Position numbers and translations under genes: made by a program. The notes beneath the pieces were generated by a model. It was not told where the DNA came from, made no database searches, and was given only the letters and a program-made list of their open reading frames with translations. A DNA stretch of 64,000 nt. It comes from Endoryza sp044226045. GTDB taxonomy: Bacteria > Bacteroidota > Bacteroidia > Chitinophagales > Chitinophagaceae. Below are positions 32,099 through 41,214 of the stretch, piece by piece (position 1 is the stretch's first letter; each line of letters opens with the position of its first letter). The DNA lies in NCBI GenBank assembly GCA_044226045.1, contig JBGAHR010000016.1, forward strand, positions 1-64,000. The letters run 5' to 3'.

Positions 32099-33649
32099 TT
32101 AGTTACCGGCACCGTCTGCCTGTCCTTTGGACACGGCATATGAACCAACATTTTTACCCACCACCAATCCTACTTCACAATCTGACCTGTAATGGATACC
32201 GCCATACATCCTGGACAGAGAGGCTTCTGCTGCCATGGCTTCGTAATCTGCCTTCTTCTCCGGAACGATATAGGAAAGAACAGTGGCGGCTGCTCCGCTG
32301 AAGGTAGAGTGACCGGATATATATGCCGGGAAGTTGGGTATACCCGTCAGTGTTTTGATTTTGTCATTCAACTGAGTGGGCCTCGGATTGAAATAATAAA
32401 ACTTGGTATCCCAGCATACAATGGCTGCATCCATCAGCGCCATGTTCAACAAGGCGAGGTTACGGGCCCATCTTACTTCGCTGTATCTTTTATTGATAAA
32501 GTCTGCTGCTGCGATCGAATTCCAGTGACCCGGAGGCGTGGATGTTCCAACACCATCTGCCCAGAAATGAACGATGGCGATGTTCTCGCGTTTGGGATTT
32601 TTAATGAACTGATAAATTTCTTCGGTCTCCTTCTTCATCTGATCGCTGGTAACAGCAGGAGGTGGACCCGGTCTCAAAGAGATAGCAGTTAATGAATCAA
32701 ACAGGAATGCTTTTACTTTTCCGAATAACGGAAGCATGGGCGGACGTTTGGGTGTCTCCAGGCTGTACCAGGGTGTTTCCCCGCGAGCGATACAGTCTGT
32801 TTCCAGTTTGGTCCAGCCGGCCTGGTTACCTGCAGCGGCTCCGGCGCGGTCACCTCTTGCTCTCGTTACATATTTTTGAGCGACGGCTCTTCCGAGGGCT
32901 TCTCCTGCTTCGATATCGCTGCGAACATTTGCACCGGCAATGAGCCTGGCCTTTTTGTGTTCTTCCGCTTTTAGCTGGATAAAATCCTGGTCACCGGGGA
33001 ATAACAGCTTTAACAATTCAACGGCAGCACCGGCTACCACGGCATCTTCAGACGGATAAGAAGGAAGATCTGATTTAGGAATAAGCGCGTTGATAGTTTG
33101 ATCTACATTATAAGGTGCGGCGCGGTTGTATTGTTTCTTATAATAGAAAGCCGCCACCAGCGCATCATACTGCGCGGCTGCCACATAGGCATAAGCTCTT
33201 GCCGCATATGGTGGGTTCGCGAACGGGAACTGCGGATAAGCCAGCGGGTTATTCGCATTCGGGAAAGGATAGGTGCCATCCGGGTTTTGATAAGGCGGCA
33301 GATTATGTTTGGATACCAGTTCGCGCATGATTTCATTCCAGCGCAACACAGCGCCGGCGCTCCAGTATTTCACTATTCTTTTTTCTTCAGCGCTGATATT
33401 CTGCTGCCATGTTTTGATTTCATTCAACTGGGCAATGTAATCAGGAGTGGTAGTAGCCGCCGGTGCCGCTACCGTAAACTCGGTAGCTGATGACAACAAA
33501 ACCGGTTTCCAGCTTCCGGCGTCGATATCGGTTTTCTCCGGAGCCAATGGTGCGATACTATCCGTAGCGCCCTCAATGGATTTTGAACAGGCTACATAAA
33601 TCAGCGCTGTTACGAGCAAAAGGGAGGAGATGTATATTAGTTTTTTCAT
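32099..33649 (-). CDS. Vanadium-haloperoxidase-like PAP2 lipoprotein 1
   Basis: The 516-residue protein is a lipoprotein (I-Y-V-A-C-S-K). It has the PAP2/vanadium-haloperoxidase active-site motifs near the C-terminus: K-F-Y-Y-F-N-P-R-P (Lys and Arg for vanadate or phosphate), I-S-G-H-S-T-F-S-G (catalytic His), and S-R-M-Y-G-G-I-H-Y-R-S-D (Arg, His, Asp). An F-W-A-D-G-V-G-T-S-T-P-P-G-H-W-N segment is typical of bacterial vanadium-dependent haloperoxidase relatives, which oxidise halides with peroxide; acid phosphatases share the fold. A periplasmic or outer-membrane location is expected. Activity is not proven by motif alone. Confidence 0.85.
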   Translation of the reverse strand: MKKLIYISSLLLVTALIYVACSKSIEGATDSIAPLAPEKTDIDAGSWKPVLLSSATEFTVAAPAATTTPDYIAQLNEIKTWQQNISAEEKRIVKYWSAGAVLRWNEIMRELVSKHNLPPYQNPDGTYPFPNANNPLAYPQFPFANPPYAARAYAYVAAAQYDALVAAFYYKKQYNRAAPYNVDQTINALIPKSDLPSYPSEDAVVAGAAVELLKLLFPGDQDFIQLKAEEHKKARLIAGANVRSDIEAGEALGRAVAQKYVTRARGDRAGAAAGNQAGWTKLETDCIARGETPWYSLETPKRPPMLPLFGKVKAFLFDSLTAISLRPGPPPAVTSDQMKKETEEIYQFIKNPKRENIAIVHFWADGVGTSTPPGHWNSIAAADFINKRYSEVRWARNLALLNMALMDAAIVCWDTKFYYFNPRPTQLNDKIKTLTGIPNFPAYISGHSTFSGAAATVLSYIVPEKKADYEAMAAEASLSRMYGGIHYRSDCEVGLVVGKNVGSYAVSKGQADGAGN

Positions 33650-33651
33650 GA

Positions 33652-34602
33652 CTATTTGTTTTGTACCGGTGAGGAAGGGTTTTGTTTCTTCTTGAAGTAA
33701 AAGGCGTAGAATGCGCCCACGGAGATCGCCTGGGCCTGTCCCATATTACGACCACTTACCGTATAGTTGTAAGAGCCGAGAACAGACAGGTTAACCAGGG
33801 TTGGAATGGTGTATTTGAATCCGGCCCCGATCATGGTAGCGTTCATTTTATTACTCGGGAAAGGCATATTGTTGCGTGTAATATCGAACCCACCCAGCGT
33901 AGTAAAATTGGTAACCATCGCTTCACCGATCAGGTATTTACCTCTATATCCCACTCTCAACTGGTAAGTTGCAGCATTCGGCATCTTTACTTCATTGGTA
34001 AGATGGAACTCTGTATCATAGTAGGCATCCCTGTCCAGTTTAATGTTGCTTCTCCTGATATAAGCAGCCGAACCGGTAGCGAATATTTTTTTAAACTGGT
34101 AATCGATCAGTCCGCGAATGCTGAGGTTGGTTGATCCCAGTCCAATGGAAAGCGGCTGGAGATCGGTAACATAATTGGTAAGCGGAGTGGAAAATCCGCC
34201 AACTGCGAACAGTCCAAGTTTGCTTTTGCCAAACTGGACTTTTACGGCACGGTATTTTACCAGCAGGGAAAGGTCCTGCACGCCTTTCAATCCGTGCAGC
34301 GTGCCGGCACTGGCCTTGGTAAACATATAAGGGGCGCCGATCATTACATTGAGGTTGTTGGTAATGCCATAGTTGGCCATGTACATCACCGACTGGGTGG
34401 TAACAGTACCCAGGTTTTCATTGTTTCTTTTCAGGGTTCCTTCCCAGTAGTGATCCCAGGAAGAATGCGTATAAACAAATCCGTTACAGAACTGGTATTT
34501 GTTCATCATAATACCGTCCTGGTCGGTTTGTGAAAATGCCGCAGCGGCAGTGATGCTGCAAAGCGTTAGCGTCAGAAATTTCTTAAGCGTTAGCCTGGTC
34601 AT
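33652..34602 (-). CDS. Outer-membrane beta-barrel protein 1 (MetA-pathway phenol-degradation-like)
   Basis: The 316-residue product has a signal peptide (A-A-A-A-F-S-Q) and alternating amphipathic strands with aromatic girdles: Y-M-A-N-Y-G-I-T-N-N-L-N-V-M-I-G-A-P, then L-S-L-L-V-K-Y-R, then F-A-V-G-G-F-S-T-P-L. The barrel resembles the transporter/phenol_MetA_deg type. It lies 2 bp from the haloperoxidase-like gene, so it is co-transcribed. It probably forms a small channel for a hydrophobic or aromatic compound; the substrate is unknown. Confidence 0.65.
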   Translation of the reverse strand: MTRLTLKKFLTLTLCSITAAAAFSQTDQDGIMMNKYQFCNGFVYTHSSWDHYWEGTLKRNNENLGTVTTQSVMYMANYGITNNLNVMIGAPYMFTKASAGTLHGLKGVQDLSLLVKYRAVKVQFGKSKLGLFAVGGFSTPLTNYVTDLQPLSIGLGSTNLSIRGLIDYQFKKIFATGSAAYIRRSNIKLDRDAYYDTEFHLTNEVKMPNAATYQLRVGYRGKYLIGEAMVTNFTTLGGFDITRNNMPFPSNKMNATMIGAGFKYTIPTLVNLSVLGSYNYTVSGRNMGQAQAISVGAFYAFYFKKKQNPSSPVQNK

Positions 34603-34649
34603 TGGTTGATATTAAGTGTGGGTGATTGATGTTAGTAGGAATAGGCATA

Positions 34650-35744
34650 TTAATGAAAGCGATAACTGAAACCCAGGCTCACAGAATAATCCGCAAAGGC
34701 GGCATCTCCCTGAACCTTACTGGAGCCGGTTGACCGTAGTTTATCCGAATAACTTTGTGTTCGATTGCGTTCCAATGCAATTGGGACAGCCGCAAATACT
34801 ACAAGATTCTTAAAACTATAGCTGGCGCCGGGTTCTACAGACAAAACATAACCCGGTCTTCTGAATCCTTTACTGCCGCCGATCAGGTCTTCCGAAGGAA
34901 TACACTCCATTCTAACACCGGCTGATGCGGAAAACCGGTTATTAAGATAATTGAAGCCACCCCTGATCATATACTGATCAGGAATACTCATCGTATTGGT
35001 AAAATATTTTACCGCTGTAGCGTTGGGCGCCGAACCCCTGCCTGTTGACACGCCGTTCTGTTCGGCCGGGTTTGACAGGTAATAAAAGTTCCCATACACC
35101 CCGAATTGATGCGTGAAGTTGTAGTAAGCATTGATCTCGGCACTGAAACCGGTACCACCATCACCCAATTGAATGGACTGATCCACGGGTCCCAGCGTAT
35201 AAGTTGAGTCATTCTTCCAGAAATAATCCTCCACGCGATAGTTACCCGTTGGCAGCTTAATGCCAAGTGCCAGTTGAATGTTGCCTTTAGCATGCTTTAC
35301 CGGATCGAACAGCCAATATCCGGCAGAGAGACGAATATCACCTACCCCAAAAGCATGTGTTGTCCGGCGTGCATTTGGGTTCTTGCTGGTATTCCCATAA
35401 TGCTCGTACTTGGAAGACCGTGCATTGGCCAGCACCGGCACATCCAATGAAACAGAAAACCGGTTGCTGAAGTGACGTACCAATGTCAGGTTCAGTGCAT
35501 GCTGCCAGTTACGGACGTCCGTGCCCGAGTCAACCCTTTCTTTCTGCTCTTCTGTACCAACGAAATGCTTATATGATTTGAAAAATCGATAAGAAGTGTT
35601 GAGTTGCCAACTTTTAGGCTGGTCTTTTGTCGCATCCTGCCTGGTACATACAGCTCCAGTGCTGCGAATGGCCACACAGCCCTGAGATTGGGCTACCTTT
35701 CCTGAAACTGCCAGGATCAGGGTAAATACAATTAGTTTTTTCAT
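34650..35744 (-). CDS. Outer-membrane beta-barrel protein 2
   Basis: The 364-residue product has a signal peptide (V-S-G-K-V-A-Q-S-Q-G) and a strand-rich body with G-D-I-R-L-S-A-G-Y-W, L-A-L-G-I-K-L-P-T-G-N-Y and G-D-G-G-T-G-F-S-A-E-I-N-A-Y-Y-N-F, ending L-G-F-S-Y-R-F-H. It resembles barrel 1 in type but not closely in sequence. Its start overlaps the stop of the upstream haloperoxidase-like gene by 4 bp. A cysteine pair near the mature N-terminus (C-V-A-I-R-S-T-G-A-V-C) may form a disulfide or bind a cofactor (inference). Confidence 0.65.
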   Translation of the reverse strand: MKKLIVFTLILAVSGKVAQSQGCVAIRSTGAVCTRQDATKDQPKSWQLNTSYRFFKSYKHFVGTEEQKERVDSGTDVRNWQHALNLTLVRHFSNRFSVSLDVPVLANARSSKYEHYGNTSKNPNARRTTHAFGVGDIRLSAGYWLFDPVKHAKGNIQLALGIKLPTGNYRVEDYFWKNDSTYTLGPVDQSIQLGDGGTGFSAEINAYYNFTHQFGVYGNFYYLSNPAEQNGVSTGRGSAPNATAVKYFTNTMSIPDQYMIRGGFNYLNNRFSASAGVRMECIPSEDLIGGSKGFRRPGYVLSVEPGASYSFKNLVVFAAVPIALERNRTQSYSDKLRSTGSSKVQGDAAFADYSVSLGFSYRFH

Positions 35745-37102
35745 TTGCTGATTTTAAGAGTTAGTTTGGTTGTTGTTATTATTTTTTTCAAATGGATACG
35801 CTGCAAGACAATCTCTCCTACTTTCCTTCCCTCTGTCGCACCATTGGCATTGTCGAAACGGTAATGAATCCCTCCATACAATCTCGACATGGCTGCTTCC
35901 GCTGCTGCTCCCCTGAATGATTTTATTTCGCGGGCCGGAATGCCAAACTCCACCAGGGATGTATCGGTGAACGACAACTGGTCACCAAAGTGAGCAGTCA
36001 TGATTTCGGCTACAGAAGCGCTAACGGTAGCATGTCCGCTGGTATAGGAAGGGAACGGGGGTGTTTGAATATAAGGTCTCCAGTCGGGGTTCAGCATTTT
36101 GTTGATCACCGTTTCAGGGCGTACGTAATTACTTCTGTACTTCTCATCCCAGCAGCTGATAAAAGCATCGTACATGGCAATGGAAGTTTGCGTATAAGCG
36201 GCTACGGTAGCACTGAAAGAGGCATTGGCTTTATGGGCGGCAATACCGACGATATTCATCCAGTGACCGCCAGGAGAAAATTTCTTGGTAACCAGGCTGA
36301 CGTGGCCGACTACGTTCACGCGGAACGGGTTGTCATCCCAGAAATCCGCAATGGCTTTTTGTTCGGTTGTCAGGCTGTCACCAGTATGCATTACTTCCAG
36401 CAATGCTTTCATGTATTCGCTATTCTTGTTTTTGGTATCGAACAGCGGTGGTCGTACGGGTTTGCATTCGGAAGCGGAGTCCAGTACCAGGGTGCGCATC
36501 TCCATCCAGTGTGGCTCCACTGCCGGGGTGTAAGAAGGTGGCGTAGGTACCCAACGGCCTGGTGTATCCACCACGGTGAACCGGGAAGCGGAACGAAGTT
36601 GCTTGTAGTTATCACCGGCAGACCAGGCCATGATAGCTGATACAATGGTATCCGAAAACGCAACGGTATTCTTTTTAATTTCCTCGGGCATGCCTGCCGA
36701 ATCTGCACTTTTCAACAAATCGTCATAATATTCCATCATGCTTCCTTCCGGGAAAGTGACAGCGTTGCCCACTTTGGTAAAAGCCAGCAAGGCAGCCAGG
36801 TTAAAATCAATATTGCCGGAAGCAGGCTTGGGCATAACCGGCATATGACGGATTTGTCCGGACAAGGAGCGATAGCTACTGTCTCCAGCCACTATACATT
36901 CATATGCCGCGATATTCGCATACGCATAGTTACGCGCCGCTACCATCGGCGGAAAACTGTTCTGCAATACCACTTCATTCAGCTTTTTTACTGTTTTGTT
37001 GTACAGAAATGGATCGCCGGTAAATTTTTTGTAATCGCCTGCATGTTTACAGGACACCAATGCTAAGGCAAATGCCAGGGCTACCAGAATAGCTCTCATC
37101 AA
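35741..37102 (-). CDS. Vanadium-haloperoxidase-like PAP2 lipoprotein 2
   Basis: The 453-residue lipoprotein (A-L-V-S-C-K-H) carries K-Y-R-S-N-Y-V-R-P-E-T, Y-T-S-G-H-A-T and S-R-L-Y-G-G-I-H-Y-R-F-D-N-A-N-G, the PAP2/vanadium-haloperoxidase active-site set, and S-P-G-G-H-W-M-N upstream. It is a paralogue of the gene at 32099-33649, and the two bracket the two barrel genes. It is probably the first gene of the operon that runs down to the MFS and AhpD-like genes. Confidence 0.85.
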   Translation of the reverse strand: MMRAILVALAFALALVSCKHAGDYKKFTGDPFLYNKTVKKLNEVVLQNSFPPMVAARNYAYANIAAYECIVAGDSSYRSLSGQIRHMPVMPKPASGNIDFNLAALLAFTKVGNAVTFPEGSMMEYYDDLLKSADSAGMPEEIKKNTVAFSDTIVSAIMAWSAGDNYKQLRSASRFTVVDTPGRWVPTPPSYTPAVEPHWMEMRTLVLDSASECKPVRPPLFDTKNKNSEYMKALLEVMHTGDSLTTEQKAIADFWDDNPFRVNVVGHVSLVTKKFSPGGHWMNIVGIAAHKANASFSATVAAYTQTSIAMYDAFISCWDEKYRSNYVRPETVINKMLNPDWRPYIQTPPFPSYTSGHATVSASVAEIMTAHFGDQLSFTDTSLVEFGIPAREIKSFRGAAAEAAMSRLYGGIHYRFDNANGATEGRKVGEIVLQRIHLKKIITTTKLTLKISK

Positions 37103-37186
37103 CTTGTTATTTTGAGTACATCAGGTCAACATTTTCCGGTAAGAAAATGCGACAGTGTGGGTTAGAAAATACAAATGAGCGGGAAA

Positions 37187-37777
37187 TCAGGCCTGATCGG
37201 GAGGTTGTTCAGGCGAAACGGCAAACTTGGAAGAAACAAATACGGGTTCAGTGGAACCAAAACCGGCATTCAGATCGCTGAGTTGATCGATTGTCCAGTT
37301 GTTATTTTCCTGCTGATACTCAGAGAACAGACCTTTAAAAGCAAATGCCTGTCCATGATCAGCTTTCTTGCCGTTATTATTTTGCTGAAGATCGTTTACG
37401 AGTTTGAAGAAATTATCGCGGGCGGACTGCACCATCTGCTTTTCTGTATTGGGAAGACAGAGCAGCACCAGCTCATCCTTTTCCACTTTACGCTTTACAT
37501 AATTATAATGAACCCCTTCAATTTCAATTTCCCCACTGTACGTTTCCCAATCGGACCAGTCGTTGTGATAAGGAAGATGGATGGGAACGCGTAACTCCAT
37601 CAGCTGTGATTCGTCGTAGTCATTGTTTTCCACGCGGGCTTCCATTCTTTCATCGGAACGATTCAATAAATAAGCTGAAACGATACGGTAGCCGTACCAG
37701 TTGAATAAAAGTAGCGCGAGGAGCAATATGGCAACTAGTTTCTTCAAAGCAGTTTGAGATGACACAAAATAAGACAA
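37187..37777 (-). CDS. Hypothetical protein with N-terminal membrane anchor (196 aa)
   Basis: The protein has one hydrophobic segment (residues about 12-27, L-V-A-I-L-L-L-A-L-L-L-F-N-W-Y) followed by a soluble, charged domain with W-S-D-W-E-T-Y-S-G-E-I-E-I-E-G and a C-terminal proline-rich tail. I do not recognise a family. It lies 84 bp upstream of haloperoxidase-like gene 2 on the same strand and is probably the head of that operon. It may be an inner-membrane accessory protein of the cluster. Confidence 0.6.
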   Translation of the reverse strand: MSYFVSSQTALKKLVAILLLALLLFNWYGYRIVSAYLLNRSDERMEARVENNDYDESQLMELRVPIHLPYHNDWSDWETYSGEIEIEGVHYNYVKRKVEKDELVLLCLPNTEKQMVQSARDNFFKLVNDLQQNNNGKKADHGQAFAFKGLFSEYQQENNNWTIDQLSDLNAGFGSTEPVFVSSKFAVSPEQPPDQA

Positions 37778-37931
37778 ATCATTTAATGAAAAAATTTGCG
37801 ATTTGAAATTCGAAAGCGGTGATTTATTTTTTTACGGCACCTCGACTATTCAATACAGCTCAACCTTTTGAAGATCAGTAATTTCAAAACGTAAATCCTG
37901 GAAACAATTAATATTGTTTCGAATCGCTTTT

Positions 37932-39968
37932 TTAATTCGATGTCACCTTGAAAGTCTTCCGTTCGGGCCCCACTCCGGTTATGGTAAGACTTTTCCATTG
38001 CTTCGGCAGGGCAGATTTAACCTGCACAATACCCTTTGGCGTGATGTCTATTCCGCCAAATCCCATAATGACGCTCTGAATGATACCGCCTGCACCTGTT
38101 GAAAAATAGGGATTCGTTCCACCTTTGGTTTCTGCGATTACCCGGAAGGGTGGGTTAAGATTGGGAAGATAGGCTTCCTTGAACCAGTGAAACGCCTTTT
38201 CACCGTCTCCGAGCCGGGCATATAACGTGGTAAAAACAGCCTGTGTCATAGCAGGAGTGCCTTCATTGGGTACCCTGGTTTCATAATATTCCAGGTCCCT
38301 TCGAATCGCTTTCGGATCGGTAATTTCTTTGAGAGGGTAAGACAGGAGATTTACATCCGCCTGTTTGATCCCTTCACCGTTGTAACTGGCATGTTCACGC
38401 GTAACACCATCGGGCATCCTGAGGATGGGAATATTGGCTGCCACTTTTGTCCAGTCGGGATCGGCAGTCAGTCCCAGCAGGCGCGCGGCTTCTGTGGCAT
38501 ACGTAAGATTGGCCCTGGCAGCGGCATTGGTGAAAGCGTTATTGTCAACATTCTCCGCCCACTCATCGGCCGCCACTACATTTTTAATATCGTATTTACC
38601 CGGTCCGTTCCTTTCTACCCGGCTGGCCCAGAAATCGGCTGTGGCGGAAAGTATCGGCCATCCTTTTTCTCTTAGCCAGGTCAGGTCCTGTGTTACACAA
38701 TAATAATTCCAGGCGGCGATCGCCACACAGGCAGTGATATGATGTTCAAATGGTCCGCTCAGTGCCCAGACCGGTGTTTCTTCAACGCCTGTTCCGGCAC
38801 TTTCCCAGGGGAACATGGCTCCTTTAAATCCTTTGCTGAAAGCATTGCGGCGAGCCGCTTCAAGCCGTTGAAACCTGTACTCCACCATGCTTTTTCCCAA
38901 TTCAGGATGCAGGACCAGAACAGCGGGATACATCCAAAGCTCAGTATCCCAGAAAACATGCCCGTTGTATCCCAGTCCGCTTAACCCCATGGGAGAAGGC
39001 GACAGTGCCGTTCCTTCCCGGGTAAATGAATACAAATGATACAGCATGCTATGTACATCCTGTTGTGATTGGGGATCGCCTTCAATCTGGATATCGCTTT
39101 TCCATAATTCTTCCCATTGCTGGCGGTGAAATTTCAACAAACGTTCCCTTCCTTCCAATTTGGCATAGATAGTGAGTCGTTCCGCTTCGTTCAACGGATC
39201 ATCGTGATGCGCCGAAGTGATCGACGACCCGGCAACAGAAAAGGTGTAGGTCTCCCCGGCCTTTATCTTTCTTGAAAATTTCATGAGATGCATATTATTG
39301 TCCCACATCTCGTGAATCACGCGAGGTTCCGAACCATGTGCTTCAGAAAACAGAAATGTATTGGAAGCACACATCAGCAGTTTACCCGTCGGGCTTTTGG
39401 CCTGTGAGGTCAACAGGCTGATCACCACATGCGGCCGGTCAATTTCATTGTAAAAGTTTTGTACTTCTTTTAGCGCGTCCGGCGCTTCCATCACGCTGGC
39501 CGCACCGATGGTAATATCTCTACCGGCTTTTATGGTAACGTCCATCAATACCGTATAGGGAAGCTGGCGAAGGGAATAATAAGTATAGGAAACCTCTGCC
39601 TTATCACCATATTTGAAACTGGTAGTGAAGGAAGCCTCTTTCATATTCAGTTCCTGTTTCATACCCGTAACCGCATTGGCATCCATGCTTCGTCCGTCAA
39701 TATCCATTCGCATATTGAGCAGGTTGAAGCTCCTGAGAAAATTGCTGACCCTGCCACGGCCATACAGGTCGTAAGCACCTGCCAGCACCACATCTTTTAC
39801 CTTAAATGGCTCCGGTGCGCTCACGATTCCTATCATGCCATTGGCCACGGTAATACCATAGTAATTCCGGGCATCATATTGCTGAGCGGTTATTTTCCAG
39901 GGATCCTGAGCCGACACGGCCAAACCCACGGAAACGAGCAGAAGAAGGAGAAGAACTCTTTTATTCAT
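37932..39968 (-). CDS. Secreted glycoside hydrolase family 65 enzyme
   Basis: The 678-residue protein has a signal peptide (L-A-V-S-A-Q) and GH65 features: an N-terminal beta-sandwich (N-Y-Y-G-I-T-V-A-N-G-M-I-G), the (alpha/alpha)6 barrel with G-H-V-F-W-D-T-E-L-W-M-Y-P, the catalytic-acid region A-A-D-E-W-A-E-N-V-D-N-N-A, and K-Q-A-D-V-N-L-L. GH65 includes trehalose, maltose and kojibiose phosphorylases and hydrolases acting on alpha-glucosides. A signal peptide favours a hydrolase in the periplasm, because phosphorylases need cytosolic phosphate chemistry (inference). It stands alone on the minus strand. Confidence 0.85.
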   Translation of the reverse strand: MNKRVLLLLLLVSVGLAVSAQDPWKITAQQYDARNYYGITVANGMIGIVSAPEPFKVKDVVLAGAYDLYGRGRVSNFLRSFNLLNMRMDIDGRSMDANAVTGMKQELNMKEASFTTSFKYGDKAEVSYTYYSLRQLPYTVLMDVTIKAGRDITIGAASVMEAPDALKEVQNFYNEIDRPHVVISLLTSQAKSPTGKLLMCASNTFLFSEAHGSEPRVIHEMWDNNMHLMKFSRKIKAGETYTFSVAGSSITSAHHDDPLNEAERLTIYAKLEGRERLLKFHRQQWEELWKSDIQIEGDPQSQQDVHSMLYHLYSFTREGTALSPSPMGLSGLGYNGHVFWDTELWMYPAVLVLHPELGKSMVEYRFQRLEAARRNAFSKGFKGAMFPWESAGTGVEETPVWALSGPFEHHITACVAIAAWNYYCVTQDLTWLREKGWPILSATADFWASRVERNGPGKYDIKNVVAADEWAENVDNNAFTNAAARANLTYATEAARLLGLTADPDWTKVAANIPILRMPDGVTREHASYNGEGIKQADVNLLSYPLKEITDPKAIRRDLEYYETRVPNEGTPAMTQAVFTTLYARLGDGEKAFHWFKEAYLPNLNPPFRVIAETKGGTNPYFSTGAGGIIQSVIMGFGGIDITPKGIVQVKSALPKQWKSLTITGVGPERKTFKVTSN

Positions 39969-40108
39969 ATGGCAGCTTTTGGAATGCGTTTACTATAATC
40001 CGGCTACTGGCTTGTATCAACTGTTTATTCAAAAGCACCTGGTACTTTACATTTCTAACAGTTAATTTTGCCGGTACGATACACAAATTACTAATCATAC
40101 TGTGAATC

Positions 40109-40894
40109 ATGAAACACTCCCTTCTCCTGGCTGTAATTTTAATTGGGCTACAAACTGGTTACACGCAGGAAACAACACCCGTTTCAGTAAAAGAACTGCC
40201 TGTACTTTTTCAACAAACCGCGGCAGAATACCGCGCCCTCTGCTACCAGGCTTTTAATATAGCCCGGCTGCGAATCGACCAACTGTCCAGGAGAACGTTG
40301 AGAAAAAACAGACTCGCCATCGTGACGGATCTCGATGAAACCATACTGGATAACAGTTATAGTGAAGCGCAACTCATCAGGGAAGGGAAAGAGTATAGCC
40401 CGGCCGCCTGGAAAAACTGGACTGATAAATCTTCTGCCACCGCCGTACCGGGTGCCGTTGAATTCCTGAAAGCCGCCAAAGCAAAGGGAATTTCAATATT
40501 CTATATCAGTAATCGCGATACCACAGAAATCCAAAGTACGCTCTTGAATCTGCAAAAGCTGGGGCTTCCCGATGCGGATACCGCTCATATGCTTTTCCTG
40601 GAAAATACCTCCTCAAAAGAATCCCGAAGATTGAAAGTGGCTTCACAATTCAGGATCATCATGCTCCTCGGCGACAATCTGAATGACTTTACTGCTGCTT
40701 TCGAAAAAAAATCCATTGCCGTCCGTTTTGAAGAAACTGATCTGGCCAGGGAAGAATGGGGTAACCGATTTATTGTTCTGCCTAATTCCACCTATGGAGA
40801 ATGGGAAAACGCCATATACGATTACCAGAGAGGCCTCAGCCCGGCACAAAAAACGGCGAAGAGAAGAGAGAAGATGAAGGTAAGTAGTGAGTAG
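40109..40894 (+). CDS. HAD-superfamily acid phosphatase / 5'-nucleotidase, e(P4)-like
   Basis: The 261-residue protein has a signal peptide (T-G-Y-T-Q) and the class B/C acid-phosphatase HAD signature I-V-T-D-L-D-E-T-I-L-D-N (D74 and D76), then F-Y-I-S-N-R-D and L-L-G-D-N-L-N-D-F for the later motifs. The family dephosphorylates nucleotides such as NMN in the periplasm. There is no lipobox Cys at the cleavage site, so unlike Haemophilus e(P4) it is probably soluble. It is monocistronic, with a divergent GH65 gene upstream and a repeat block downstream. Confidence 0.87.
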   Translation: MKHSLLLAVILIGLQTGYTQETTPVSVKELPVLFQQTAAEYRALCYQAFNIARLRIDQLSRRTLRKNRLAIVTDLDETILDNSYSEAQLIREGKEYSPAAWKNWTDKSSATAVPGAVEFLKAAKAKGISIFYISNRDTTEIQSTLLNLQKLGLPDADTAHMLFLENTSSKESRRLKVASQFRIIMLLGDNLNDFTAAFEKKSIAVRFEETDLAREEWGNRFIVLPNSTYGEWENAIYDYQRGLSPAQKTAKRREKMKVSSE

Positions 40895-40899
40895 GTTTT

Positions 40900-41214
40900 G
40901 CGGTTGGCAGTTTGCGGTTGGCGGTTTGCGGTTTGCAGTTTGCGGTTGGCGGTTTGCGGTTTGCAGTTTGCGGTTTGCGGTTTCAATTCTTCTTTACGCT
41001 CTCGCTTTTGACTTTTGATTTTTGACTTTTGATTTTTGAATTTTGACTTTCCCTTTGCGCCCTTCGCGGTTCTTCGCGTGCTTTGCGTTCCAGAACTTTT
41101 CGCGTTTAATGTTTATCGTTTCACGATGGTTTGCGGTTTGCAGTTTGCGGTTTGCGGTTTCAATTCTTCTTTACGCTCTCGCTTTTGACTTTTGACTTTT
41201 GACTTTCGAATCCC
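40900..41214. repeat. Large modular repeat block with a 68-bp direct duplication
   Basis: Heptamer units GTTTGCG/GTTGGCG fill 40901-40981. A stretch from 40951 to about 41018, running into TTCTTTACGCTCTCGC, recurs exactly from 41128. Between the copies lie TTTTTGACTTTTGA units, a reverse-oriented GCGCCCTTCGCGGTTCTTCG plus GCGTTCCAGAAC module, and GTTTATCGTTTCACG. The block ends six bases before the stop codon of the SDR gene at 41215. Confidence 0.88.
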
